Shown here: piece by piece, positions 31,533 through 39,692 of the stretch
Numbering within the stretch: the first letter of the stretch is position 1
How the letters are laid out: every line of letters begins with the position of its first letter
DNA from: Paractinoplanes abujensis
Lineage (GTDB): Bacteria > Actinomycetota > Actinomycetes > Mycobacteriales > Micromonosporaceae
DNA length: 64,000 nt
Reading direction: 5' to 3'
Assembly: GCF_014204895.1 (NCBI RefSeq)
Contig: NZ_JACHMF010000001.1
Coordinates: forward strand, 4,588,001-4,652,000
Program-made: the position numbers and the translations under genes
Notes under the pieces: model-generated
What the model saw: the letters and a program-made list of their open reading frames with translations, nothing else
Told to the model about the DNA's origin: nothing
Databases searched by the model: none

Positions 31533-32714
31533 ATGGCTCACATCGCGATGGTCAGCATCCCGTTCCACGGACACGTCAACCCGAGCGCCGAGATCATCCG
31601 TACGCTCGTCGCCCGCGGGCACCGGGTCACGTACGCCAACGACCCCCGCTTCGCCGAGCACGTCGCGGCCACCGGCGCGCACCTCAAGCCGTACGGGTCG
31701 ACACTCCCGACCAACGACGACGACTGGAACGGCGACGCGATCGACCAGCTCACGCTTTTCCTGGACGACGCGATCGCGATGCTGCCGCAACTGCGTGACC
31801 TGTACGCGGAGGACCGCCCCGACCTGTTCCTGTACGACATCGCCGGCGCCCCGGCGCGACTGCTGGGCGAGCGGTGGGGCCTTCCCGCCGTCCAGCTCTC
31901 CCCCACGTACGTCGCCTGGGACGGCTACGAGCAGGAGATGGCCCCGATGCTCGACGGCATGCGGGCCGACCCGCGCGGCGCCGCCTACTACGAGCGGTTC
32001 GCCCGGTGGCTGGCCGCCGAGGGTTCGTCCACCCGGGACAGCCTGGCGTTCCAGGGCCGCCCCGCGCGCGGCCTGGTGCTCATCCCCCGCGCCCTGCAAC
32101 CGAACGCCGACCGGGTCGACGCGGGCGTCTTCGACTTCGTCGGGCCGGTCCTCGGCGACCGCTCCGCCCGGGGCACGTGGACCCGGCCCACCGCCGCCGG
32201 GAAGGTGCTGCTCGTCTCGCTGGGCTCGGCCTTCACCAACCACCCGGACTTCTACCGTCGCTGCGTCGAGGCGTTCGGCGCCCTGCCCGGCTGGCACACC
32301 GTGCTGCAGATCGGCGACCGTGTCGACCCGGCCCACCTGGGTGCGGTGCCCGCCTCGGTCGAGGTCCGCTCATGGGTCCCGCAACTGGCGATCCTGGAAC
32401 AGGCGGACGCCTTCCTGACCCACGCGGGCATGGGCGGCTGCAGCGAGGGCCTCTCCTGCGGCGTCCCCATGATCACCGCGCCGCAGGCGGCCGACCAGTT
32501 CCAGAACGCCGAGCAGCTGAGCACCCTGGGCGTCGCCCGCACGATCGACCTGGCCACGGTGACCCCCGCCGAGCTGCGCGAGCACCTGCTGACCCTGACC
32601 GCCGACCCGGCCGTACGGACCCGCTGCGCCGAGATCGAAGCGCAGGTCCGCGCCGAGGGTGGAGCCGGCCGGGCGGCCGACCTGATCGAGGAGGTCGTGG
32701 CCACCGCCTTGTAG
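31533..32714 (+). CDS. Macrolide-family UDP-glycosyltransferase (GT1, MGT/OleD-like)
   Basis: 393 residues, GT-B fold. N-domain: HIAMVSIPFHGHVNPSAEII, acceptor-side. C-domain: the donor signature HAGMGGCSEGLSCGVPMI, followed by PQAADQFQNAEQL, matching the PSPG-like motif of MGT, OleD and YjiC enzymes. Such enzymes transfer glucose from UDP-glucose to macrolides, flavonoids or other aglycones, often as self-resistance or detoxification. The gene is divergent from a TetR regulator with operators covering its start. There is no ribosome site, so the transcript may be leaderless. Confidence 0.93.
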   Translation: MAHIAMVSIPFHGHVNPSAEIIRTLVARGHRVTYANDPRFAEHVAATGAHLKPYGSTLPTNDDDWNGDAIDQLTLFLDDAIAMLPQLRDLYAEDRPDLFLYDIAGAPARLLGERWGLPAVQLSPTYVAWDGYEQEMAPMLDGMRADPRGAAYYERFARWLAAEGSSTRDSLAFQGRPARGLVLIPRALQPNADRVDAGVFDFVGPVLGDRSARGTWTRPTAAGKVLLVSLGSAFTNHPDFYRRCVEAFGALPGWHTVLQIGDRVDPAHLGAVPASVEVRSWVPQLAILEQADAFLTHAGMGGCSEGLSCGVPMITAPQAADQFQNAEQLSTLGVARTIDLATVTPAELREHLLTLTADPAVRTRCAEIEAQVRAEGGAGRAADLIEEVVATAL

Positions 32715-33637
32715 TGTGTTTGCACACGCGCCGAGGCGACCGGGGTCGTGCCGAGGGGCGGATCTCGCCGAAGGACCTCGGGCTGTGGAACGACGAGCAG
32801 CGCGACGCGCTCGCCCCGATCGTGCGCTTCATGCGTGCCCAGGGTGCGGTCGCGGGCACCCAGCTGGCCCACGCCGGGCGCAAGGCCGGGGCCTGGCCCG
32901 AGTGGGGCACGGGCCGCACCGACGGCAGCATCCCGCTCGACGAGGGCGGCTGGGAGACCGTCGCCCCGTCCGCCGTCGCGTTCCCCGGCCTGCGGGTCCC
33001 GCGCGAACTCGACCAGCCCGGCATCGACGGGATCGTCGGCGCCTTCGCCGCGGCCGCCCGGCGTGCCGTCGACGCCGGCTTCGAGCTGCTCGAGGTGCAC
33101 GGCGCCCATGGTTATCCGGTGCACGAGTTCCTGTCGCCGCTGAGCAACCAGCGCACCGACGGCTACGGCGGCCCGCTGGAGAACCGGGCCCGGCTGCTCC
33201 TCGACATCGTCGACGCGATCCGGCACGAGGTGGGCGAGTCAGTCGTGCTGGCGGTGCGGCTGTCGGCGACCGACCGGGTCGAGGGCGGCGTGACGTCCGA
33301 CGAGACCGTGCAGGTGGCCTCGTGGCTCGGCGAGCACGGCGTCGACCTCGTCGACGTCTCCACGGGCGGCAACGCCCCGGCCACGATCCCGGCCGGCCCG
33401 GGCTATCAGGTGCCGTTCGCCACGGCGATCCGCGCCGGCAGCAAGCTCCCGGCCGGCGCGGTCGGTCTCATCACCGAGGCCCGGCAGGCCGAGCACATCC
33501 TGCTCACCGAGCAGGCCGACGTGGTGCTGGTCGGCCGCGAGATGCTGCGCGACCCCAACTTCCCCATCCACGCGGCCCGGGCCGCCGGCTTCCCCACGCC
33601 TCCCGTCCCCGCGCCCTACCGCCGCGGCTTCCGCTAG
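32714..33637 (+). pseudogene. Truncated, frameshifted old yellow enzyme (NADH:flavin oxidoreductase)
   Basis: From about 32755 the frame encodes a good YqjM-type old-yellow-enzyme: GRISPKDLGLWNDEQRDAL, GTQLAHAGRKA (substrate-binding His), VHGAHGYPVHEFLSP, SNQRTDGYGG, LENRARLLLDI, and C-terminal VLVGREMLRDPNFP. Immediately upstream, the other frame reads AEATGVVP, the residues that should precede EGRISP. One G is therefore missing near 32753. The N-terminal 60 or so residues of the barrel are absent altogether, the sequence abutting the glycosyltransferase stop. An internal GTG at 32714 could start a 307-residue product, but it would lack the first FMN-binding strands. It shares a CTAG with the converging MarR stop. 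Confidence 0.8.
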
Positions 33638-34076
33638 ACCACCGCGGCTTGGAAGAGCTTCGCGAGGCCTTGCAGTTCGGGCACGTCCTCGGCCTCGCCG
33701 AGCAGCCGCTCGAGCACGCGATCGTGGGTGGGCCGGGACTCCTCCAGCAGGCTCTGCCCGGCCTCGGTCAGCTCGGTGTAGATGCCACGCCGGTCGTCGG
33801 CGCACAGGATGCGCCGGAGCAGGCCCCGTCCTCCAGGCGGTTCACGAGGCGGGTGGTCGCGCTGCCCGACAGCGCGGCCGCGCGGGCCAGCTGCTGCATG
33901 CGCATGTGCCAGCCGTCCTGGCGGTTGAGCGCGTCCAGCACCGTGTATTCGACCACGGACAGCTGATGCTCGGCCTGCAACTCCCGCTCCAGGGCCGACT
34001 CGATGAAGCCGTGCAGTGCCGCGAGGCGGCGCCACCCCTGCGCCCGCACCTCGACCGCGTCGTCAGAAGTCGCCAT
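33634..34076 (-). pseudogene. MarR-family regulator with a one-base frameshift
   Basis: The N-terminal half (ATG 34076: MATSDDAVEV, then LERELQAEHQLSVVEYTVL, LARAAALSGSATTRLVNRLED) is a winged-helix MarR domain. After NRLED the frame breaks: the next frame continues with RGLLRRILCADDRRGIYTEL, the expected wing, and then TEAGQSLLEESRPTHDRVLE to TAG. A single base is missing near 33828, next to a CCCC run. Either real inactivation or a sequencing error. It is convergent with the old yellow enzyme remnant, whose stop shares the bases CTAG. Confidence 0.85.
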
Positions 34077-34117
34077 CGCGCTTCGCCGCGCCGTACGCCG
34101 GCGCGGCCAACCCATTG

Positions 34118-34906
34118 ATGCAGATGGCTAGACTGCCGTTGGTGATCAATTCCTTGGGCCAGGCGGTGGTTTCAGCGTGCGCGACCTATCTGGAGATTGC
34201 GGACCGGCACGCGCCGGGCCTCGTGGAGGGTTTGTACCTGCAAGGCTCGATCGCGTTGGGCGATTACCGGGCTGGTGTCAGTGACATCGACTTCGTCGCC
34301 GTCACGAGCTCGACGCCGGACCCCGGCCGGGTGCGCGCTATCCACGAGCAGCTGCGGCGGCATGGTCGCAAGCCGTTCTTCGACGGTCTCTACGTCAGCC
34401 GCGATGAACTGCGGTCGGACCCCGCGACGCTGCCGGGCGGCATCGCGGTCCACGAGTGGCGGGTCAAGACCGCGTCGCCGTTCGAGCGCAACCTCGTCAC
34501 GTGGCACGTGCTGGCCCAAGCCGGCGTGGCGGTGCGTGGCCCGGCGGTGGGCCAACTCGACATCTACACCGACTGGCAGGCGTTGGCCCAGGCCACCCGG
34601 CACAACCTCGACGAGTTCTGGGCGCCCTGGGCTACCCGAGCGGCCCGGTCCCCGGCCGGCTTGACGGCATGGGGCACCACCTGGGGCGTCCTCGGCGTCG
34701 CCCGATTGCGGCACACACTTGCCGCCGCGCGGATCACCACGAAGACGGAAGCCGCCGCCTACGCCACGGCCACGTATGACCAGCGGTGGCACCGCATCAT
34801 TCAGGAGGCGTTACGCATCCGGGTCGGCGGTCCGCCGGTGTATCGCAACCCGTTGCGCCGCCGCGCAGACATGCTCGGGTTCATGCGTGAGGCGCTGCGC
34901 GGCTGA
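34118..34906 (+). CDS. Nucleotidyltransferase, aminoglycoside adenylyltransferase-like
   Basis: 262 residues from ATG 34118 (ATG 34124 is also possible). The N-terminal nucleotidyltransferase core carries LYLQGSIALGDYRAGVSDID with the GS and DxD metal-binding motif. The C-terminal helical domain (WGVLGVARLRHTLAAARITT; KTEAAAYATATYDQRWHRII) resembles the DUF4111/ANT C-terminal region. Members of this superfamily adenylylate aminoglycosides such as streptomycin or spectinomycin, but many chromosomal homologues have unknown substrates. Resistance cannot be claimed. Confidence 0.82.
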   Translation: MQMARLPLVINSLGQAVVSACATYLEIADRHAPGLVEGLYLQGSIALGDYRAGVSDIDFVAVTSSTPDPGRVRAIHEQLRRHGRKPFFDGLYVSRDELRSDPATLPGGIAVHEWRVKTASPFERNLVTWHVLAQAGVAVRGPAVGQLDIYTDWQALAQATRHNLDEFWAPWATRAARSPAGLTAWGTTWGVLGVARLRHTLAAARITTKTEAAAYATATYDQRWHRIIQEALRIRVGGPPVYRNPLRRRADMLGFMREALRG

Positions 34907-34943
34907 GCGAGGACCTCGGCTGCTGATCTTGTTGGCTTCCCCG

Positions 34944-34964
34944 ATATACCGATCAACTGTATAT
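34944..34964 (+). promoter_or_regulatory. PadR operator candidate
   Basis: ATATAC (34944-34949) and GTATAT (34959-34964) form a perfect inverted repeat with a nine-base spacer, in an unusually AT-rich patch directly before the PadR gene, overlapping the region where its -10 box would be. Confidence 0.65.
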
Positions 34965-34972
34965 TGGCGGCC

Positions 34973-35314
34973 ATGGCGAGCATGCGGCGACCGAGCTTTC
35001 TGATCCTGTCGGCGCTCGCTCCGGCCCCGCTGCACGGCTATGCGGTGATCAAGGAAGTGGCACGGCTGTCGGAGGACCAGGTGCGCCTCGCCGCCGGCAC
35101 GTTGTACGCGGCGCTCGACCGGCTCACCGCCGAGGGTCTCGTCGAGGTCGACCGTGAGGAGACCGTCGACGGCAGGCTCCGCCGCTACTACCGGCTGACC
35201 GGGCAGGGCATCGCCGCGCTGGCCGCCGAGGCCGAGCAGATGCGCCGCGACGCGCGGATGGTCACCCGGCAGTTGAGCGGAGCCCGTCCCGCCGGCGCTC
35301 CCCGCCCGGCCTGA
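34973..35314 (+). CDS. PadR-family transcriptional regulator
   Basis: 113 residues from ATG 34973 (TTG 34964 and ATG 34982 are also in frame). Winged HTH of PadR type: FLILSALAPAPLHGYAVIKE, LAAGTLYAALDRLTAEGLVE, DGRLRRYYRLTGQGIAALAA. Small PadR proteins with no C-terminal dimer domain typically repress their own operon, and here a palindrome overlaps its promoter and a membrane-protein gene follows 22 bases later. The inducer is unknown. Confidence 0.93.
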   Translation: MASMRRPSFLILSALAPAPLHGYAVIKEVARLSEDQVRLAAGTLYAALDRLTAEGLVEVDREETVDGRLRRYYRLTGQGIAALAAEAEQMRRDARMVTRQLSGARPAGAPRPA

Positions 35315-35336
35315 TCCGGCCCCGGAAGGGATCACC

Positions 35337-36389
35337 ATGCCCGACGACCTCCGCACCGTGCGCCTGGCCCGCAGATATCGCCGGTGGCTGACGGCCTATC
35401 CCCGGGCGTATCGGCGCGAGCGCGGCCCGGAGATCCTGGCGACGCTGCTCGACGCCGCCGATCCGGGCCGATCACGGCCGGCCGCGCGCGAGGCCGCGCT
35501 GCTGGTGCGGCACGGCCTCGGCCGGCGTGTCGCCGAGTTCGGGCGCCGGGCGTTCGTGGTCGCGGCGTTCGCGGCCGTCCTGGGCGGGCTGAGCGGGATC
35601 GCGCTCGGCTCGTGGCTGGCCTGGCGCGAGGTGGACCCGATGGCGCCGGACCAGGCCACGGCGATCGCCCTCGCGCCCACGGTCCTGCCGGTCCCCTTCG
35701 ACGACCGGGCCGAGCAGTACGGGCGGCACACGTTCTGGAACCCGTACAGCAAGAACAGCTGGCACGGCGGCACCGGCGTGCGGGCCGGCCGGACCAGTGT
35801 GACCGCCAGCATGCCCCCGCGAACCGGCGTGGAGCAGGTCGCCGCCGCCGTCACCCGGCAGATGCGCGCCCACGGCTGGCAGGACGTGCGAACCACCGGG
35901 CCACGCGATGATCCGCAAGCGGTCGCCGAGGTGACCGGCACCCGCGCCGGCTATCTGGCCGCGGTGCAGATCAGCGATCACTACCCGACCGGTCTGAACC
36001 TCGACCTGATGTGGGCCGAGCCGCCCGGCCACCGGCGCGACACCGTCCTCGGCGGCCTGGCCGGCGCTCTGCTCGGCGCCCTGCTCGGGCTCCACAGCTC
36101 GAAACGCATGCGCCGCTACGGGCCCGGCCGGCAGCGGGCGTACTCCCGGCTCTGCGTGGCCACGCTGCTGATGCTCGCCCCGGCCGGCCTGGGCACCATC
36201 CCCACCACGACCGGCTCCCTGCTGGCCAACACTCATCGCAACGGCCACGGTCCCTCGGTGTACTGGGGTGGTTTCGTGTTCCTCGGAGCTCAGCCGCTCG
36301 CCATCCTGTCCCTGCTCCCGATCCTCGCGATCGTCGTCTGCTGCTTCTGGCCGCAGCGAGCCACCGTCCGCACACCCACCACTGTCTGA
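35337..36389 (+). CDS. Multi-pass membrane protein of a PadR-linked operon
   Basis: 350 residues. The N-terminus (RRYRRWLTAYPRAYRRERG then EILATLLDAA) is the segment often seen in proteins encoded after actinobacterial PadR regulators. Membrane helices: AFVVAAFAAVLGGLSGIALG, LGGLAGALLGALLGL, CVATLLMLAPAGLGTI and LAILSLLPILAIVVCC, with an extracytoplasmic domain of about 130 residues between helices 1 and 2 that contains VTASMPPRTGVEQVAAAV. No function is known for the family. A strong terminator follows the stop. Confidence 0.8.
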   Translation: MPDDLRTVRLARRYRRWLTAYPRAYRRERGPEILATLLDAADPGRSRPAAREAALLVRHGLGRRVAEFGRRAFVVAAFAAVLGGLSGIALGSWLAWREVDPMAPDQATAIALAPTVLPVPFDDRAEQYGRHTFWNPYSKNSWHGGTGVRAGRTSVTASMPPRTGVEQVAAAVTRQMRAHGWQDVRTTGPRDDPQAVAEVTGTRAGYLAAVQISDHYPTGLNLDLMWAEPPGHRRDTVLGGLAGALLGALLGLHSSKRMRRYGPGRQRAYSRLCVATLLMLAPAGLGTIPTTTGSLLANTHRNGHGPSVYWGGFVFLGAQPLAILSLLPILAIVVCCFWPQRATVRTPTTV

Positions 36390-36393
36390 ACGC

Positions 36394-36432
36394 AAGCGGC
36401 CGGCCGGTGAAGGCCCCACCGGCCGGCCGCTT
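36394..36432. terminator. Strong bidirectional terminator
   Basis: A perfect 16-bp stem (36394-36409 with 36417-36432) with a seven-base loop; the right arm ends in CTT and runs into TTTCCCCC, and the left arm begins AAG. It lies between the PadR operon and the converging NTF2-like gene and can serve both strands. Confidence 0.85.
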
Positions 36433-36464
36433 TCCCCCGATCCCTCACCGCGGGGTGCCGGGTC

Positions 36465-36854
36465 TCAGGCGGACGGTTCGCCGCCCTGGCAGTGACGCCA
36501 GAGCCAGCGGCCGTTCACCTGCTCCACCAGACCCGACACCCGGTAGGGGAAGTTCTCTTCGACGCCGCCGTCGGGGTGGGCGGTGCCGGTTGCCTCGGCG
36601 AAGACGTATGCGTGGTCGCCGAGATCGTGGACGACGACGTCGCCGGCCTTCCACGAGTAGGCCTCGGGGCGGCGGAGGACCTTGCCCAGCAGAGCTGTCA
36701 GGGCGGCGCGGCCGGCGGCGGTCTCGGTGAGTTCCGAGCCGGCGTAGCCGACATCGTCGCCCGGAGTGAAGCAGGCCAAAGCCGCGTCGAGGTCGCGGGC
36801 GGCGAAGGCCTCACTCAGGTCGTGCACGGCTTGGGCGGGTCCGCCGGTGGTCAT
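36465..36854 (-). CDS. NTF2-like (SnoaL/DUF4440) protein
   Basis: 129 residues with a cone-shaped NTF2 fold pattern: LSEAFAARDLDAALACFTPG, then a central GRAALTALLGKVLRR and C-terminal strands VVVHDLGDHAYVFAEATGTA and VSGLVEQVNGRWLWRHCQ. Such proteins are small-molecule isomerases, cyclases or ligand-binding proteins; no catalytic pair is evident. ATG 36854 overlaps the MFS gene stop (ATGA), so it is the last member of a three-gene operon with an MFS transporter and an alpha-oxoamine synthase. Confidence 0.85.
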   Translation of the reverse strand: MTTGGPAQAVHDLSEAFAARDLDAALACFTPGDDVGYAGSELTETAAGRAALTALLGKVLRRPEAYSWKAGDVVVHDLGDHAYVFAEATGTAHPDGGVEENFPYRVSGLVEQVNGRWLWRHCQGGEPSA

Positions 36855-38392
36855 ACCGGGACCGCCTCGCGATCCGCCGCGACCGGAGCGTCGACGTCGG
36901 CCGGAGCGTCGACGTCGGCCGGGGCGTCACCGTCGGCCGGGGCGGAGGCGGCCGGGGCGGAGGCGGCCGGGGCGGACATGGAGACCGGGCCGGAAAGGGA
37001 GGCCGGGGCGGGTATCGAAGCCGTAGCGGAAACCGGAGCCAAGGCGGGCGCGGGGGCCGGGGCCGGGTGCTCGATGTAGACCAGGTGCCGCGGCTCGTAG
37101 TCGGCCGACGTGGCCGGTTCCTCGTCGTCGGACATGTGGCGGGGTTCGTACATGGCGTTCTCCTCCAAGCGGCGCATGCCGGGCAGGAACAAAAATCCGA
37201 TGGTGACGACCGCGCCCAGCACGCCGGCGCCGATCAGGGTGGGGCGTACGCCGATCCAGTGGGCGACCGGCGCGGCCAGGGCGTAGGACAGGGGCAGCAG
37301 CGCGGTCGAGACGAACCAGTCGACGCTGGAGACCCGGCCCAGCATGTGCTCGGGCACGAACCGCTGCTTGGTGGTCGCCCAGGCCACCGTTCCGGCCGCC
37401 TCCAGGCCGTTGACCAGCACGCAGGCCAGGGCGAGCTGCCACGTCCGGCTGGCCGCGCCGTAGCCCGCCACGGCCAGCGTGGCGACGGCCCAGACGCCGA
37501 ACGTGTACGACATGAACCGCTTCGGGATGCCGATCCAGCCCACGGTGACGGCCGCCGCGATCGCGCCGATGCCGCCCGACGTGAGGATCAGGCTCAGCGC
37601 GGACGCGGTCAGGCCGAGCTCGTGCTTGACCACGTACGGAAGAAGCACTTCGGTCGGGCCCACGAACAGCAGGTAGGTGAACGTGGCCGACAGGAACGTG
37701 CCCCACAACCACACCTGGCTGCGGACGAAGCGGATGCCCGACTTCATCTCCTGCCAGATCGACTCGGCCGGCTCGTGGCTCGTCCCGGCCGCCGCCAGCG
37801 GCAGTTGCCGCATCAGCAGCAGGCACGCCACGGACAGCGCGAACGTGACCGCGTCGACGGCGAACGCCCAGCCCGAGCCGCCGACCGCGATCACCGCGCC
37901 GGCCAGCATCGGCCCGAAGATCTGCGCCCCGGCCGGGCGGACGAACTGGTCGAGCGAGTTCGCCGCCACCAGGTCCTCGGCCGGCACCAGCTTGGGCACG
38001 GTGGCGTCGAAGGCCGGGCCGAAGAAACCCGCCGCCGCGCCGTAGACCGCGGTCAGGGCGAGGATCTGCCACAGCGAGGTCAGCTGGCCGGTCAGGCTCA
38101 GCGTGGCCAGCACCGACATCACCGCGAGGCGGATCAGGTCGGAGCCCAGCATGACCTGGCGCGGGTCGAGCCGGTCGCTGATCACTCCGCCGAACAGCAG
38201 CGTCGCCACCTGCGGCAGGGAGAGGGCGACGCCCACCGCCGACATGGCCGCGGGCGTGCCGAACAGGTCGTAGACCTGCCACGCGAGGGCGACGAGGAGG
38301 ACCCCGTCGCCCACCAGCGAGGCGCTCATCCCGGTCCACAGGAGCCGGAACTGGCGGTGCCGCAGCGGTGCCAGTGGACCGCGGAAGATCAC
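36851..38392 (-). CDS. MFS transporter (drug-efflux type) with long Pro/Ala tail
   Basis: 513 residues from GTG 38392, overlapping the synthase stop as GTGA. It has 12 TM helices of the MFS_3/enterobactin-exporter type: FRLLWTGMSASLVGDGVLLV, GGVISDRLDPRQVMLGSDLI (loop 2-3 motif A), AAAGFFGPAFDATVPKLVP. Residues about 410-513 form a disordered cytosolic tail with duplicated YEPRHM/YEPRHL boxes, an Ala/Pro stretch and repeated DAPADV units. A tail of this size is unusual for the family. In an operon between an alpha-oxoamine synthase and an NTF2-like protein, it probably exports the pathway product. Confidence 0.93.
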   Translation of the reverse strand: MIFRGPLAPLRHRQFRLLWTGMSASLVGDGVLLVALAWQVYDLFGTPAAMSAVGVALSLPQVATLLFGGVISDRLDPRQVMLGSDLIRLAVMSVLATLSLTGQLTSLWQILALTAVYGAAAGFFGPAFDATVPKLVPAEDLVAANSLDQFVRPAGAQIFGPMLAGAVIAVGGSGWAFAVDAVTFALSVACLLLMRQLPLAAAGTSHEPAESIWQEMKSGIRFVRSQVWLWGTFLSATFTYLLFVGPTEVLLPYVVKHELGLTASALSLILTSGGIGAIAAAVTVGWIGIPKRFMSYTFGVWAVATLAVAGYGAASRTWQLALACVLVNGLEAAGTVAWATTKQRFVPEHMLGRVSSVDWFVSTALLPLSYALAAPVAHWIGVRPTLIGAGVLGAVVTIGFLFLPGMRRLEENAMYEPRHMSDDEEPATSADYEPRHLVYIEHPAPAPAPALAPVSATASIPAPASLSGPVSMSAPAASAPAASAPADGDAPADVDAPADVDAPVAADREAVPV

Positions 38393-39651
38393 TGCTCGAC
38401 GCGGCGCAGCTTGCCCGCTGCGTGCAGCTCGGTGATCACGGCGTTGAGCTCGTCGAGCTCGGAGTCGTCGTTGGCCGCCGTCACCTGGGCCCGGAAGCCG
38501 ACCTGGTCGCGGGGCACGAGCGGGTAGGCGGCCAGCGTGACGTAGATGCCGCGGTCCCACAGCAGCTTGCCGACGGCGTCGATGTCCTCACCCTCGGCCA
38601 GCGGCAGCTCGATCACCGGGGTGGTGCCGGTGTTCGGGGTGAAGACACCCAGGCCCCGTACGTGGTCCAGCACCTTCATCGTCTTGCGGTACAGGTCGGC
38701 GCGGATGTCGTCGCCGCGCTTCTCGTTGAGGTCGAGGCCGGCGTTGACGGTGGCCAGCGACGCGGTCGGGGCCGGGCCGGAGTACAGGTACGGCGGGGCC
38801 GACACCTTGAGGTGGTTCTTCAGCCAGGTCGGCAGGGCCAGGAAGGCCAGCAGCGACGAGTACGACTTGGAGAAGCCGCCGACGAGCACGACGTTGTCGT
38901 ACGTCTCGCCCGAGTACTTGACGATGGCGTTGCCCTTGAGGCCGTACGGGCTCTTCTCGTTGGCCGCCCGCTCGCCGATCACGCCGAAACCGTGCGCGTC
39001 GTCGACGTACAGCAGGGCGCCGTACTCGCGGGCCACGGCGGCGAACGCCTTGAGGTCGGGGGCGTTGCCGGTCATGCTGTTGACGCCGTCCATCGCCACG
39101 ATCTTCGACACGCCCGCCGGGGCGGCCTTGAGCAGCTCGCGCAGGTGCTCGTGGTCGTTGGCGCGGAACCGCACGACCGTCGCGCCGAGCCCACGGGCGT
39201 ACATGGAGCCGTCGTAGATCGTCTTGTGGGCCTGCGAGTCGAGGAAGACCATGCCCTTGCCGGCCAGGATCGGCAGCACCGACATGTGGATGTGCGTGAT
39301 GGTCGGCAGCACCAGCGTGTCGGGCGCGTCGAGCAGCGCGGTCAGCTTCTCCTCGATCTGCGGGTACAGGGCGGGGTTGCCGAGCAGACGGGACCAGCTC
39401 GGGTGGGTGCCCCAGCGCGCGACCTCGGGGGCGATCGCGTCCATGATCTCGGGCTCCAGGTCGAAGCCGAGGTAGTTGCACGACGCGAAGTCGGCCAGCC
39501 AGTGGTCGCCGACGCGGATCCGGCGGCCCTTGACCTCCTCGATCGTGGCGTCGTACATGGGGTTGCCGCTGCGCAGCCGCTCCAGGTCGGCCCAGCGTCC
39601 GTCGCGCTTGACGAACTCGAGACCGTCACCAGGGGTGGGAGCGTTGTTCAT
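38389..39651 (-). CDS. Alpha-oxoamine synthase family PLP enzyme (KBL/BioF/SPT-like)
   Basis: 420 residues from ATG 39651, with AGGA five bases upstream. Fold-type I PLP enzyme: substrate-entry segment NYLGFDLEPE, the DDAHGFG motif with PLP-contacting Asp and His, and Schiff-base Lys262 in GGFSKSYSS. The family condenses an amino acid (Gly, Ala, Ser) with an acyl-CoA or acyl-ACP and releases CO2. The WGTHPSWSRLLGN segment and lack of bio, kbl-tdh or hem neighbours argue against a housekeeping role. Coupled to an efflux pump and an NTF2-like protein, so a small specialised-metabolite pathway is the best guess. Confidence 0.9.
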   Translation of the reverse strand: MNNAPTPGDGLEFVKRDGRWADLERLRSGNPMYDATIEEVKGRRIRVGDHWLADFASCNYLGFDLEPEIMDAIAPEVARWGTHPSWSRLLGNPALYPQIEEKLTALLDAPDTLVLPTITHIHMSVLPILAGKGMVFLDSQAHKTIYDGSMYARGLGATVVRFRANDHEHLRELLKAAPAGVSKIVAMDGVNSMTGNAPDLKAFAAVAREYGALLYVDDAHGFGVIGERAANEKSPYGLKGNAIVKYSGETYDNVVLVGGFSKSYSSLLAFLALPTWLKNHLKVSAPPYLYSGPAPTASLATVNAGLDLNEKRGDDIRADLYRKTMKVLDHVRGLGVFTPNTGTTPVIELPLAEGEDIDAVGKLLWDRGIYVTLAAYPLVPRDQVGFRAQVTAANDDSELDELNAVITELHAAGKLRRVEQ

Positions 39652-39692
39652 GGTGTTCCTTTCGAGGTGGTGCCCAAGGGGTGGAGGACCTT

